Shown: positions 1-11,300 of the stretch, in pieces
Position numbering within the stretch: the stretch's first letter is position 1
Layout: the number at the start of each line of letters is the position of its first letter
Assembly: GCA_036936605.1 (NCBI GenBank)
Contig: JAUPFV010000002.1
Span: forward strand, 198,857,273 to 198,921,272
Origin: Limnanthes douglasii subsp. nivea
Taxonomy: Eukaryota > Streptophyta > Magnoliopsida > Brassicales > Limnanthaceae
Length of the DNA stretch: 64,000 bases
Reading direction: 5' to 3'
Notes under the pieces: model-generated
Told to the model about the DNA's origin: nothing
Databases searched by the model: none
Seen by the model: only the letters and a program-made list of their open reading frames with translations
Translations under genes and position numbers: made by a program

Positions 1-1021
1 ATTATTGGACTTGCTAGGAACTGATTCCACTTCAAGCTCCACATGTTTACTCACAACCGATCCTGATTCGACCATTTCTCCTACTTCCTTCTAACTGTCT
101 ATCGAAGCAAACTCATTAAAAGTAACGTCCCTACTGATGAGAAAACCTGGAGACTTTGGAGAGGTACACCATAACATATATCCATTCACTTTAGTCACAT
201 ATCCTAGAAATATGCACCTCTTTGCCCTCGGCTCAAGCTTACTATCTCTCGCATGAGCATACGCAAGACAACCGAACACCCTCAAATGTTCATAATCAGC
301 CGACGATCCAGACCAAATCTCAAAAGGAGTTTTATAATCAATAGCCGTTGATGGAGACCGATTCATCAAGTAACACGTTGTATTGATAGTTTCAGCCCAA
401 AAATCCTTTCCCACGCCGGAATGCGAGAGCATACTTCGTGCCTTGTTACAAAGCGTTCTGTTCATTCTTTCTGCGACTCCATTCTGTTGTAGTGTTCTAG
501 AACAAGTGCGTGGCGCACTATTCCTTCAGCTTCGCATAACTCGTTGAACTCACGACTGCAATATTCTAACCCGTTATATGTCCTAAGACGTTTGATTTTT
601 ATTCCTATTTGCTTCTCAATCATCATCTTCCATTTGACAAATGTTGAATATACCTCATCTTTCGTTTCAGAAAGTAAACCCACATCATCCTTGAATAATC
701 ATCAATCAAACTCATGTAGTATCTAGCTACGCTCTTGGATGGAATTATGTTTGGACCCCAAAGATCTGAGTGAATGTAGTCCAATGTCCCTTTAGTCTTT
801 CTTACAGCTGATTTGCTGAATTTGACTTTAGTTTGTTTACCAAACACACAGTGCTCACAAAATCCCAATGATTCTGCTTTATACCTTTTCAACAAATATC
901 TCTTTCCCAAAACAGCTAATCCTTTGTCACTTATGTGACCAAGACGCCAATGCCACAACTTATTTTGATCCTGCCTACTTTGGCTATTACTCCCTGATGA
1001 TGCTACTGCAGCATCGCCCAT
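1..1021 (-). pseudogene. copia gag-pre-integrase and integrase fragment
   Basis: Three minus-strand frames (623-1021, 462-683, 91-465) together read as one integrase. The first has the gag-pre-integrase motif LWHWRLGHISDKGL, a C-x2-C pair (CEHC), and the first catalytic Asp in SDLWGP, followed by SLIDDYSR. The last has the conserved FWAETINTTCYLMNRSP and FGCLAYAH segments and ends at FLGYVTKVNGYMLWC. Frame changes near 650 and 470 break it. The family joins cDNA to the host chromosome. The part between the frames, where the second catalytic Asp and the Glu would lie, is damaged. Confidence 0.9.
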
Positions 1022-2220
1022 AACAACACTCCCCTAAAGAATGTAAAGACCCTTCTACAAACTGCCTTTCATGCATACCATTGAGCCTTTTGTCATTTTA
1101 ATTACACCGTCTTCTCCACGGTACTTGTAACCCCGAGAGTCTAGAGTCCCAAGAGAAATCAAGTTTCTCTTTAACCCAGGAACATGCCAGCACGTCAAGA
1201 TTCTAACAACCCCGTCAAACATTCTGATTCTGACGTTACCAATACCACCAACAGTCAACGAATGATTGTTCCTTAAATAGACAGTTCCCTACATTGGCTT
1301 GTACGTATCAAACCGCTGCTTGAACTGACACATGTGATATGTAGCACCAATATCGAGTACCCAAGAGTTTTGCCCAAAGTCTGAACTCACGGACAATACA
1401 TCTCCTGTACCACTGTTTTCACTATCGTCAGAATCGTTCACACCTTCAACAATGTTTGCTGCATTTTCCTTTTGATTTCCCTTCTTACCATTCAGTTTCG
1501 GACAATCTCTCCTATAATGACCCTGCTCGCCGCATTTATAACAGTTTGAGTGCTTTACCCTTGACTTGGACATCCAGCTCTTCCATATTACAGAACTCGC
1601 TTTGCTTCTAGATCTTCCCCTAGTCATAAGACCTTCCCCTTCAGCTTGATTGTTTGGCTGCAACTGTCTCATCTCCTTTGATTTTAGTTCCCCTTTGACA
1701 TCTGCTAGCGATAACTTATCCTTACCATACATAATTGTATCTACGAAGTTTTCATAGAGAGCTGGTAACGATCTCAATACAAACAAAGCTTGATCTTCAT
1801 TCTCAATATTGATATCCATGTTCTCAAAGTCCATTATAATTGATTTGAAATTATCTAAGTGCTCTGTTATGGACATACCTTCTCCAATCTGAAATCATAC
1901 AAACGCTTCTTCAACTACAATCGGTTTACTACTGATTTATATGAGTAAAGATCTCTTAGATTTTTCCATGCGCAAGCAACAGTCTTCTCACCACTAATCT
2001 CGCGAAGCACATTGTCTTTCACACTCATTAAAATCCAGCACAAAGCCCTTTCTTGAAGATCTTGCTTCTCCTCTTCTTTCATATCTTCCGGTAACTTATT
2101 CTCCACAGCCTTCCACAACCCTTGCGGTACCAATGAAGATTTCAGTTTAATCTTCCACAATGCAAAGATGGATCCCCCATCAAATTTTTCAATCATGTAT
2201 TTTGTTTCTGTAGACGCCAT
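1022..2220 (-). pseudogene. copia gag and aspartic protease, broken
   Basis: Starts at the ATG at 2220, about 40 bases after the primer-binding site. The N-terminal gag (1915-2220, 101 aa) carries the FDGGSIFALWKIKLKSSL segment typical of copia gag (UBN2-like). A frame break at about 1880-1915 leads to 1289-1876, with the gag C-terminus, a CCHC zinc knuckle (CYKCGEQGHYRRDC) and the protease motif SWVLDIGATYHMC. The canonical catalytic triad of this motif is D-S-G, so Ser is replaced by Ile here while Asp is kept. In-frame stops follow at 1286-1288 and near 1040-1055. Gag packages the RNA and the protease cuts the polyprotein in live relatives. Confidence 0.9.
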
Positions 2221-2258
2221 TGTGAAACCCTAATTGCAAAATCCCTAATTTCACCACG

Positions 2259-2272
2259 TGGCTCTGATACCA
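2259..2272 (-). other. Primer-binding site, initiator-Met tRNA type
   Basis: On the minus strand this reads TGGTATCAGAGCCA, the usual plant copia primer-binding site complementary to the 3' end of initiator methionine tRNA. It lies four bases inside the LTR end at 2277, which fixes both the LTR border and the orientation. Confidence 0.95.
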
Positions 2273-2276
2273 ATTT

Positions 2277-2787
2277 TGTTATTAAACTACTATGCAATTA
2301 TCACAAAATGGCTCAAGCACATAATATATGCGAATGAAAGATTTAAATGAACACATGATTTAACATGATTCGACAATTATCTACGTCCACGGGCACCGCC
2401 AGAGAAAAAAGTTTCACTATGATAGAAAAGGTTACAGATTTCATATTGAGTTTTGTGTAGCCATAGTAGCCTATTTATAGGGAATTAATAGACATACTAG
2501 ACAATGGGCCTAATTGGCTCATACCACAAGATTGACAACGATACTGTCATAACACTTACTTGTACTGCCGGACACATTACAGTTTCAAGGTACAATATCA
2601 TTATCACAGGCACAAAACTGTACTGCCGGACACAGTACACTGTCAAGGCACAATATCACTATCACAGACACAAAACTGTACTGCCGGACACAATACCCTA
2701 TCAAGGCACAATATCACTATCATAGACACAAAACTGTACTACCGGACATAGTACACTATCAAGGCACAATTCGACTCATTCACAACA
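2277..2787 (-). repeat. 5' LTR of the copia element
   Basis: The inner border is set by the primer-binding site and by TGTT at 2277. The outer border is estimated at the CA near 2787, giving about 511 bp. On the minus strand a TATA-like box (CCCTATAAATAG, 2471-2482) marks the likely promoter. About 80 bases upstream of it begins the 58-bp tandem array listed separately. The outer border is uncertain because the matching 3' LTR is outside the window. Confidence 0.8.
2561..2785. repeat. 58-bp tandem repeat in copia LTR U3, about 4 copies
   Basis: The marker TGTACTGCCGGACA recurs at 2561, 2619, 2677 and (with one change) 2735, an exact 58-bp period. The units lie upstream of the TATA-like box, where U3 enhancer repeats are often found. 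An enhancer role is inference. Confidence 0.93.
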
Positions 2788-3249
2788 AAACAGTTGATAA
2801 AATACTATAAATAAGAATAATATATTATTAATTAATGTTTAAATTATTATTTTAGATACTCTATCGATTAAGTATGATATTTTTTTATAGGACTCTATGA
2901 TATATTTTCTATTGATATATTTCGGTAATATTTTTGGTAAACCAGGATAGTTTATATAGAGACAAATAGATTTATAGCTAATATAGTTAGGTAATGATTC
3001 AGGTAAAATATGTTAGATTAAATTGAATCCTATGTTTGAAGATTTATGTCAATGTTTTAGATATTATAGGAAGTAAACATGATTGATTTAAATAAGTTTA
3101 CAAACTGTAAGAAAATACATGATATAAATTGTCATTCATTATCATTAGATGGTTTGTTTTAAAGTATTTAGTACAGTCTTATTAAGTAACGTGAAATAAC
3201 ATTTTATATATGTTTTAATATTTTTATAAGAGACATAAAAAGATAAGGA
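2788..3249. other. AT-rich spacer, nothing recognised
   Basis: Very AT-rich sequence between the copia LTR and the coiled-coil relic. No coding frame, repeat border or RNA gene was seen. Confidence 0.6.
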
Positions 3250-4440
3250 TCAATGTGAAATTGATAAATAAACAATTCTAAAAAATGGCTCAAGTATTAG
3301 AATTTTATAGAGTCACACACAATGAATACTTATACACTGACAAAAGTGAATCAGGAAATGAAGACTATGAGTGAAATATGAGAAATTGTAATGATGACTT
3401 AGATATTGAAGTAAATGCAACTAAAGGAGAAAATATTGAATAAAGTATTTATCATCATCAGCAACAAGAATAAAGAAATAGATTGATAAAAATGAAATAA
3501 TGATACGAAAGTATATCATATTGAAAACAATGATTAAGGTATAGTTGAAGAAATTGAAAAACAAATTGTTGATGAAGAAATAGTACCACATGCTGACACT
3601 ATTAAATAAGATAGATATGAAGACATTGTTGATAAAACTGAGGAAGATATGGTTGTAAAACTTGATAAATAAATTGATGGCAAAGAAATGATACCAGATA
3701 TTGAAACGGTTGACGAATAAATTCAACATATTGAATGTAAAAAAGAAGAAGAAGTAAATGTTGAAGAAAATATGCAATACAGTGAACAATGATTTACTTT
3801 AAATGAATGTAAGTTGTATCGTGTTCATGTGGTATTAAAAACAAAAAATATACATACTCATACAATTACCATTAAATACATTAAAATTCAGACATAAGAA
3901 GTTGAGCTACAAGTGATTGTTGAATCTAAACATTTACAATAAGCTGAATAAACTGAGCCAGAAATAACAATGACAAATGATATATCAATTCAATTTGAAA
4001 GCAACAAATAGAATGAACAGTTAATTGGAATGTTAAAACAAGGTATTCAATACTGTAAAAAAATAGTTAAAGATAAAAATATTCGAGATTAAAAAAACAA
4101 ACCACCTTCAAAATTCTTCTAAAACAAAAAGATGAAGTAAGTTATTTAAACTTTTGAATAAATTTATTAAATTTATTTATATTTTAATAAAAAATTTATT
4201 TAAAGAATTACACCTTATAGATAAAGTTACCAATTGCTGACGACTACATCGCAAAGCTAACATAGAAGTTAAAAAACTTGAAAAGATAAACAACCAATTG
4301 AGAGAAATATAACTTCAGCTCAAGAAACTATAAAAAAACTCTGGAGAAATCAAAAAGCGAAGGGGGAAACAACACAATGCAAACGTAAAAGTTAATACTA
4401 CTATTAAAATGGGACAAACTATACAGCAGAGCATTTGGAA
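3250..4440 (+). pseudogene. Degenerate gene relic with Lys/Glu-rich coiled-coil segment
   Basis: There is no open frame, but the plus strand shows amino-acid-like composition. Acidic stretches appear at 3400-3780. A heptad-like Lys/Glu/Leu-rich segment lies at about 4250-4330 (IEVKKLEKINNQLREI), then Lys-rich sequence up to about 4440, where the 275-bp repeats begin. A similar Lys/Leu-rich segment follows the far side of the repeats at 15430-15520, and a Ulp1-like protease relic lies at 16700-17230 on the same strand. I infer one old transposon-type gene of the coiled-coil plus Ulp1 kind, later split by the Tat insertion. Its family is not established. Confidence 0.4.
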
Positions 4441-4446
4441 AGTCAG

Positions 4447-5125
4447 TTTATACCTATAAACAAGGTAAGACAAATTATACATTTTGGACAAAATATACAT
4501 TTAATCAACTCAATATAGGTTATTATTCCAATAGAAAATATTATATATTGGCTTGTCATATTATACTTTAGGAAAAAAATAACTTACAACTTGATATGTC
4601 AAATAATATATTTATAAACTAATAAAGTATTGTGTAGTTGTATTTGAAACAACTAAGTAAACTAATATGACAGTTTAAATTTAGACAATTCATAATAAAT
4701 TTTAGCATTGAGAAAAATGGGTTTATACCTTGAAACCAATCATTGACAGAATATACCCTTTTAGATATAACTATACATTTATTCAACTTAATATAAATTA
4801 TTTCTTTAAGGAATATTATAACTGGCATGTCATATTATAACTTTATGTCAAATTAACTTACAACTTGACAAGTAGGAGAATATATTTAGTCAACTCAAAA
4901 CATATTTTGTAGTTGTATTTAAAATAACTAAGTAAACTAATGTGACCTATTAGATATTTAGGCAGATTAGAATACAGTAAACATTAGAAAAATTGACTTT
5001 ATACGTTAAAACTAGGTAAGACAAATTACATCTTTTTGGATAAAATATACATTCAATAAATTTATGATAAATTATTTGTTTATAAAAAAATTATATCATG
5101 TCATAATATATATTTAGGTCAAATT
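4447..5125. repeat. About 275-bp tandem repeat array, left part
   Basis: Units begin at a TTTATAC marker at 4447, 4722 and 4998 (periods 275 and 276). Each contains, in order, a ggtaagac or related segment, TGTCATATTATA, AACTTACAACTTGA, a TTGTAGTTGTATTT block and AACTAA(G/C)TAAACTAAT. Unit 3 is interrupted at 5125 by the Tat element and resumes without loss at 15045-15050. The array may lie in an intron of the coiled-coil relic. Confidence 0.88.
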
Positions 5126-5483
5126 TGATATGGAGTAGGATATTAAGGACTAAGTTATAAATAATGTAAGTTTAAGGATTAAACTGTAAATAATGTAAGT
5201 TTAGTCCTTAAATAATAAATGCTGTAAGTTTTAGAGAACATTTGTGACTATGTAATATTGTTGAGGACTAAAGGGCAATTTGTCTTCTTTTGTAACAGAT
5301 TTCACTTTAAAACTAATAAAGAGGTTGAACACTTTTTCTAATGAATTCATTTGTACTTAAGTTTTCTCTATCTAGAACTCTCTAACTTTTTCTCTCTCTA
5401 GAATTCTCTTATAACAATTTCCTAAGGCAAAATCTATAGAATTATCTTATAAAAATTTCCTAAGGCAAAATCTATACTCACCA
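5126..5483 (+). repeat. 5' LTR of Tat element 1, promoter-deleted
   Basis: 358 bp, against 398 bp for the 3' LTR. The difference is mainly one deletion of about 40 bp, bounded by CTAA repeats, that removes the CTATATAAAGGG segment present at 14850-14861 in the 3' copy. Near its end it has two copies of a segment resembling TTCCTAAGGCAAAATCTAT. The LTR drives transcription of the element in live relatives. This copy lacks the obvious TATA box. Confidence 0.93.
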
Positions 5484-5486
5484 AAT

Positions 5487-5504
5487 TGGCAACTCCACTA
5501 GGAC
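5487..5504 (+). other. Primer-binding site of Tat element 1
   Basis: TGGCAACTCCACTAGGAC begins three bases after the LTR end. It resembles the TGGCGACTCCACTGGGGA type seen in Tat/Ogre elements. The tRNA (possibly Arg) is from recall, not computed. Confidence 0.7.
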
Positions 5505-5578
5505 AGAATAAAGAATCAATGACTTTATCTGTTCGAATTTGATACAATCTCGTTTTATTTTGGTTCAAATTTTACATA

Positions 5579-7346
5579 ATGAATCCTGAAAACAATCGTT
5601 TGCTTCGATCGGCGATGAAAACTTTAAAAGATGATTTACAAAGAGACAAAAATAGTCTAGATTGATCATCTCTGATCCAAACTCAATTAGACATTGAGGT
5701 GCGAATGAACCAGCTTTTAGACAAGATAAATACGCTAAATGAAAAGTATGAACGACGAGAACAAGAAATCCACTCGGCAAAGCTCAAATCCAAGGTTAGG
5801 AAAGAAACAACAAAGACTGATATAGAAGACTAATTTGATCGATCTTGTGCTGATCTACGAGCTAAAACTGAGCATAAAAAAGCGTGCTTCGTGTCTCTTA
5901 AAGAGCGATATTCCTCTCGCAAAGGGAAAAAAGACAAGCAAAAGTATATAACCTCTAGTGATGAGGAGGTATAAAGCTCAGTTTCGGGTTTTAAAATATA
6001 CAAGGGTTCTTTGAAAGAGGAATCAGACAGAGAGAAGTTGGGGAAGCATAAAAAAGGAAAGCAAATCTAAAAGGGACAATGTTCCTCGTTCTACGTGGTG
6101 TGAAGGAAACACTTCGAATCAGTATGCTGAGACTGATCGAAATCTATAAGTTGTAATGGGAACAAATGATCAGTTTGTTCAAGGTGTCGACTGGAGAAAC
6201 TCTCTGTTGACAAGTGAAATTCGCTCTATAACGCTTCCGAAACGTTTTGACATTTCTAAAGTAGAAAAGTTTGATGGGATGCAAGATCCCGATGACCATA
6301 TTGAACAATTTAAGAACTATATGATGAACTTCGAAGATGACGATCGACTCGTGTGTCGTGCATTTTTGCAGACTTTCAAAGGAACAACTTTAAAATGGTA
6401 CAATCGGATTCCAAAGGGGTCTATTTCAAATTTTTAGGGATTTTTACACTGCTTTTCGAAGGCAGTTTGTGGGGAGTAAAGAAATGATAGCAAATAGAGA
6501 TACCATTATTCAGTGCAAACAGGCACCTAAAGAGAAATTGAAGGATTATACGAAGAGATTCGTTTTGACCAAAGCTAGTTTGGACAACTGTGAAGAGAAT
6601 GTGGCGATGACGGCTTTTCGCCAAGGATTATTGCCAGGGGATCTGGCCAATGAGACTACGAAGAGAATAACCTTAACTTTTTGAGCTTTGATGGCTCAAT
6701 TTAAGGATCAGATCAAAGTCGAGGAGTCAACTAGCGTCCGAGGAGGACCGGTTAGCACTCTAAAAAATTCGAGTCAGGCGACCAATAACCAAGGACAACC
6801 CTCGAATGGAAATGATAATCGGCAGACAAGACAAAAGAATAACAATTTGCCTCCTCGGGGTGGTGGATATTCAAATCATGCTCTATCTAACAATTATAAT
6901 AGGTCAAGGCCAAATCAATGGGTTAAACTAGAGTATTATACTGATCTGACAGATATTGTACCTGTGATTTAGGATAAGACCAAGAGATTCGTAAATTTTA
7001 AGAAGTCAACTCCAATTAGTAGGCCAAAAGAGGAAATGAACAACAAATTTTACAGATATCATGATGATATTGGGCATGATACCAATGATTGTATTGCTAT
7101 GAAAAAAAAGGTTCAAACTCTGATCGAAAATGGGAAGCTCCTGACTTATGTAAATTCGCAAGGGAGCGGTTCAAAAAATATTGTTGCATCAACTTCGAAG
7201 GTTGGGCCAGCTGAGAATTTGATGGTTTTAGATTCAAAAGTTGAACCATTTGATGTTTCTTCTGAATATGTAGAAATAAATCCGAACATGTTTATTTTGA
7301 TGGCAGTCAAATCTCATAGAAGAGGGGCATGTGCGAGATTTATGTA
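5579..7346 (+). pseudogene. Tat element 1 gag, broken
   Basis: The likely start is the ATG at 5579, giving a Lys/Glu-rich, coiled-coil-like N-terminus interrupted by a TGA. The retrotransposon gag domain follows at 6156-6437 (LPKRFDISKVEKFDGMQDPD, then KWYNRIPKG). After a stop it continues at 6469-6684 and 6688-6972. A zinc-knuckle-like stretch lies at 7036-7100 (FYRYHDDIGHDTNDC, with a Tyr where the first Cys is usual). Several in-frame stops make it a pseudogene. Tat element 2 has the same architecture, with a very similar motif at 60740-60820 on the minus strand. Confidence 0.88.
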
Positions 7347-7990
7347 AATTCTTTGATTCGTTAGCCATTTTGAGAGGCGATTCGGTGACTGGTAATTCGG
7401 ATAGTTTGAGGAAGAGAGATGTTGTCAACTTGAAAACTCAAATTGAAGGAAGGGTGTCTACACATTTTTATGGAAAGAAGGTTATTCCTTCCATTTTGTT
7501 TGATGAAGATGATCTATGAGGTATAGCAGGGCCACATAAAGATGATGTGGTTATTGGAGCAGAGGTGGCTGGCGTCAAAATTTGACGTGTTCTTATTGAC
7601 ACTGGTAGTTCTGCTAATGTCCTTTTTAAGTCAACCTATGATAGAATGACAAATCCACCTCAGATTTCTTAATCAGATCAGAAAATTATAGGATATACGG
7701 GTGTAACAGCTCGTGTTGTTGAAGATTTCAAGGGTGAAGTAAGTTTGGGAAAAAGACCATTTAAGAAGAAGGTCCATGTACTTTTTGTGGTAGTGGACTG
7801 TGCCACGAGTTACAATGTTATTTTTGGAAGATCATGGATTTCAAGAATGTATGGGGTTGTATCAACAGTTCATCACTGTTTTAAGTATGTGGTTGAAGAT
7901 TGGATTGGGGTCGTTCGAGGCGACCAAAAGGTAGCTAGGGAATGTTATGCCAATGCACTCTGGATCCAAGGATCCAGCAGTGGGGATATA
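7347..7990 (+). pseudogene. Tat element 1 aspartic protease
   Basis: The active-site motif VLIDTGSSANVLF is present near 7590-7630, so the catalytic Asp is retained. It is followed by the conserved flap-side region (ATSYNVIFGRSWI, 7801-7839). A TGA lies directly before the motif (near 7583) and another stop at about 7669. Gag and protease are thus separated by stops. In live relatives this enzyme matures the gag-pol polyprotein. Confidence 0.85.
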
Positions 7991-8861
7991 ATGCATGAAT
8001 ATCAGTTAGAAGGGGTGCCCTCGGATTTGGAAGAAAGGGTTGACGATCCGAGGGAAACCCCAGGGTCTTTAACGGTAAGTGAAGAAATTGAGGAGTTTAC
8101 TTTTTTGGAAGGAAATGTACTTCAAATTGGAACCTTATTGACCTCGTTTTTACGTCAACAAATGCTAGATTTTTTATCTCTTAATTTCGATGTCTTCTCT
8201 TGGAAGACGGAGGAAGTTTTTTTTTTTACTTTAAGGGCAATCAGGTTAAAGTTAAATCCTGAAAAATGTACCTTCGGAGTTCAGTCATGGAAACTTTTGG
8301 GTTTTGTCATCAGTGAAAAAGGAATATAAGCTGACCCAAAATAGTTGAAAGCCTTAATATCAATGAATTCACCTCGGTCTATCAAAAAAATACAAATTCT
8401 GACAGGAAGGTTAGCAACACTTAATCGATTTATTTCTAGATTTTCTGACAAATGCTTTCCTTTCTTTCAAGTTTGACGAGGGCCAAGCAGGTTTGAATGG
8501 ACGTCGTAATGTGAGACAGCGTTCACAAACATTAAAAATTTGTTATCATCACCAGAAATTTTGTCAAAACCTCGAAATGAGGAGAATTTTTTTTTTGTAC
8601 ATTGCAGTATCGGATTTTGCACTAAGCGCAGTGTTAATTAGTGAAGATTCATGAGTTTTGAAGCCGGTGTACAACATTAGTAAAGTTTAGTGGCAACAGA
8701 AAAGAGATATTTGAAATTAAAACAATTGGCATTAACACTGGTGATTGCTGCTAGGAAGATGCGTCCATATTTTCAAGCTCATACTATTGAAGTCCGAACT
8801 TCATTCCCTTTGAAATGTTTTACAACGACCTGATATTTCAGGAAGAAAGACCAAGTGGTAA
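7991..8861 (+). pseudogene. Tat element 1 reverse transcriptase and RNase H, core deleted
   Basis: The RT N-terminal linker (LNFDVFSWKTEE, about 8180-8215) is joined directly to the palm/thumb part (RLKLNPEKCTFGVQSWKLLG, 8245-8304). Compared with Tat element 2 in this window, about 190 residues are missing, including the metal-binding YVDD motif. A run of ten T's (8216-8225) lies at the junction. RNase H remnants follow in shifting frames: TGRLATLNRFISRFSDKC at about 8400-8455, then AARKMRP near 8750. This copy cannot make active RT. Confidence 0.85.
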
Positions 8862-9485
8862 GTGGAGTTGAGGGACTATAACATTTTGTTTACAACTCAA
8901 ACAACAATAAAGGTGCGAGCATTGGCAGATTTTTTTGCTGAATTCCATTTGAGTCGATCAGATGTGGAAGAGAGTAAAGAAGATGAACCAGTAAATTCGA
9001 GGAGGGTTGTCCGAACAGGTGGAGGATCTAGTGTTTCAGGGTGCAATGTTGGGGTTCAATTAATAGCTCCAACTGGAGACATGATGATTCAATCTATTAA
9101 ATTTTGTTTTCATGCTTCAAACAATGAAGCTGAATATGAAGCTGCTTTGGCAGGTTTAAGATTGGAAAAAATATGTGGAGCAACTTCAGTACGTTTGGAA
9201 ACTGATTCTCAGTTTTTAGCAAATCAGGTATCTGGATTTTTCGAAGCAAGAAAGGATCGTTTGATTTTATATCTTCGAGAACTTTGAAATTTAATGCTTC
9301 TGTTTGACAATGTTGTTGTGGAATATATTGGTCGATGGAGTAATATGGTGGCTGATTCTTTAGCAAATTTCGCTTATAATGAAGAATATCCTTGGATTTT
9401 GTTACAAGAAAATCCTTCAATTGTTACTCAATCTAATCAGTGCGAATGCATAAAGGAACTCTTTGTTACAGATGGAATAATCTGA
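8862..9485 (+). pseudogene. Tat element 1 second (archaeal-like) RNase H
   Basis: 141 aa plus a continuation after the TGA at 9285. Conserved segments are VVRTGGGSSVSGCNVGVQL, ASNNEAEYEAALAGL and RLETDSQFLANQV, then ADSLANFAY at about 9350. The first catalytic Asp of the D-G-G-S motif is Gly here, although Tat element 2 keeps Asp. A second RNase H downstream of the retroviral-type one is a mark of the Tat lineage. Confidence 0.85.
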
Positions 9486-10700
9486 GGCGATTAGCGAGCA
9501 GATATTCTTAGTTTTTTACTCAAGGAACATTACCAAATGATATTAGGTTGGCTAAAAAATTGAGAGGCAAAGCCTTCAGATACATAGTGTTAGATGGAAT
9601 ATTGTATAAAAGGCATTGGGCATGCCATTATTACGATGTCTAGGCAAGCAAGAATCACATGAGGTGTTATCAGAATTGCATGATGGTGAAGGTTCAGCTC
9701 ATTGCGAGTTTAAAGCTCTATCATGACGAGTTTTAAGCTCTATCATGACGAGTTTTACTTGCAGGGTTCTAGTGGCCCACAATCATGATTTATGCTAAGA
9801 ATTTAGTTCGAAGCTGTGATACTTGTCAGAGATTTGCTAATGCCATTCACAGGCCAGCGGTTCCGCTTATGTCTATAACCAAGGCGGTACTATTTAATAG
9901 ATGGGAGATTGATCTGGTGGGTCATTTGCCGATGGATTCTGGAGGAAGACAGATGATAATCATAACGGTGGATTATTTTAAAAAGTAACGAAGCAGAACC
10001 ACTATCAGGGTCAAAGGTAAAGGTAAAGTATGTGATCAAATTTATTGTGAACAACATTTGTTATCGTTTTGGAGTTCCTTTGAGGATTACAATTGATAAT
10101 GCCCCTCGGTTTAATAACAGAAAATGGCTTCATTTTTCACGTCAAAAGGAATTCAACAATGTTTTTCAACGCTTTTTCATCCTCAAGCTAATGGACAAGT
10201 GGAGGTAATAAACAGAATAATTTTAAATGGCTTGAAGAAGAATTTAACGGGTGCAGTAGGAAAATGGCCAAATTATTTGTAAGAGGTGCTTTGGGCTTAT
10301 CAGACAACTCCTAGAGAAGCTACAAGAGAGACTCCTTTTGCTTTGGTATATGGAATAGATGCAGTTAGCCACATAGAATCTACGATGTCATCTTTTAGAA
10401 TAAATCAATATTCAGAAAAATCCAGTGATGAAGTTAGAAACGAAAACTTAGATTTGATTGAGGAGAAAAGAGGTCGACGAGCTCATTTGAATGTAATCCA
10501 CCATCAAACTCTTATGAGGAATAGATATGATTCGAAGGTGAAGAGAAGAGAATTTAAAGAAGGTGATAAAGTGTTGAGAAAAGTATTCCTGCACACAAAG
10601 GAAAAAACTTTGGAAAAATGGCTCCAAACTGGGAAGGGCCCTATATGGTTATTGAAAGAATAAAGGCAGGGTCTTATCGTCTTTGTGATTTCAAATAGAG
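9486..10700 (+). pseudogene. Tat element 1 integrase
   Basis: Zinc-binding HHCC remnants end in SCDTCQRF (about 9815). The catalytic core begins with RWEIDLVGHLPM (about 9900-9935) and IIITVDYFKK, followed by remnants of the second Asp region at 10080-10120. HPQANGQVE-like sequence lies at about 10180-10205 and the conserved LWAYQTTPREATRETPFALV at 10286-10350. A 20-odd-base duplication (GACGAGTTTTAAGCTCTATC) at 9705-9755 and several stops break it. Confidence 0.87.
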
Positions 10701-11286
10701 GATGCTTCAACATCCATGGAATATACAACACTTGAAGCTTTATTGGGAATATATTTGTCTTTTTATTTTGGAATTTTCACTTTCGAGTATCGCACTCTTT
10801 CCTATCCTGTTGGCTCATGAAGATTTAAACGAGGCGTTGTGTACATATTCAATATTATCAATAAAATTCGTTTTTTTGGCCAATGGTTGTTTATCCATGT
10901 TTGAATAAAACTATCTTAACAACTTATCAAATACTGATCATCTTTGAGGTTGGTTAATAGTAAATGTTCTGAAGTGTTTATAACATTTTTCGAAGAAACA
11001 ACCATGTTTAATAAACACATTACGGTTTTTGCAAAGTGCAACCCTTAATAATGCACTGAATGTTTCGAAGTGAAACCATGTTCATCAACTTCACTAAGGT
11101 ATTTGAGATGGTAAGCTTGCAATTTATAATTATACGTTGAAAGTTCAAAGTTATCATGTTTATTTTAAAATTTTAGCATCGAATAATAAATGAAGAGAAT
11201 AAAATTAACCATTAAGGAAACCATTTGTCAATTAGATTAATTCTTTGAAGTACAAAAAGTAAATTTCTAATCTGACAAATACAAAA
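10701..11286. other. Tat element 1 pol-to-antisense-gene spacer
   Basis: Noncoding in both directions as far as I can see. It lies between the end of integrase and the 3' end of the antisense gene. Confidence 0.5.
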
Positions 11287-11300
11287 CAAAAGTAATCAAG

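Larger units (their letters stand above)
1..2787 (-). mobile_element. Ty1/copia LTR retrotransposon, 5' part, decayed, cut by window edge
   Basis: Read on the minus strand from high to low coordinates, the order is LTR (2787-2277), primer-binding site, gag, zinc knuckle, protease, gag-pre-integrase and integrase. The element leaves the window before reverse transcriptase. PR and INT ahead of RT is the Ty1/copia order. Several stops and frame changes break the polyprotein, so this copy cannot encode its proteins. The 3' LTR and the target duplication lie outside the window, so age and exact insertion site cannot be read. Confidence 0.93.

Noticed and set aside
2504..2751. Overlapping plus-strand frames with repeated CRTQYT/HYHRHKTVLP phrases
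   Set aside because: Produced by the 58-bp tandem repeat in the copia LTR, not a repeat protein gene.
3421..3789. 122-aa minus-strand frame rich in Phe and Ile, membrane-like
   Set aside because: It is the complement of an A/G-rich Lys/Glu-coding relic on the plus strand. The hydrophobic pattern is what AT-rich antisense sequence gives.
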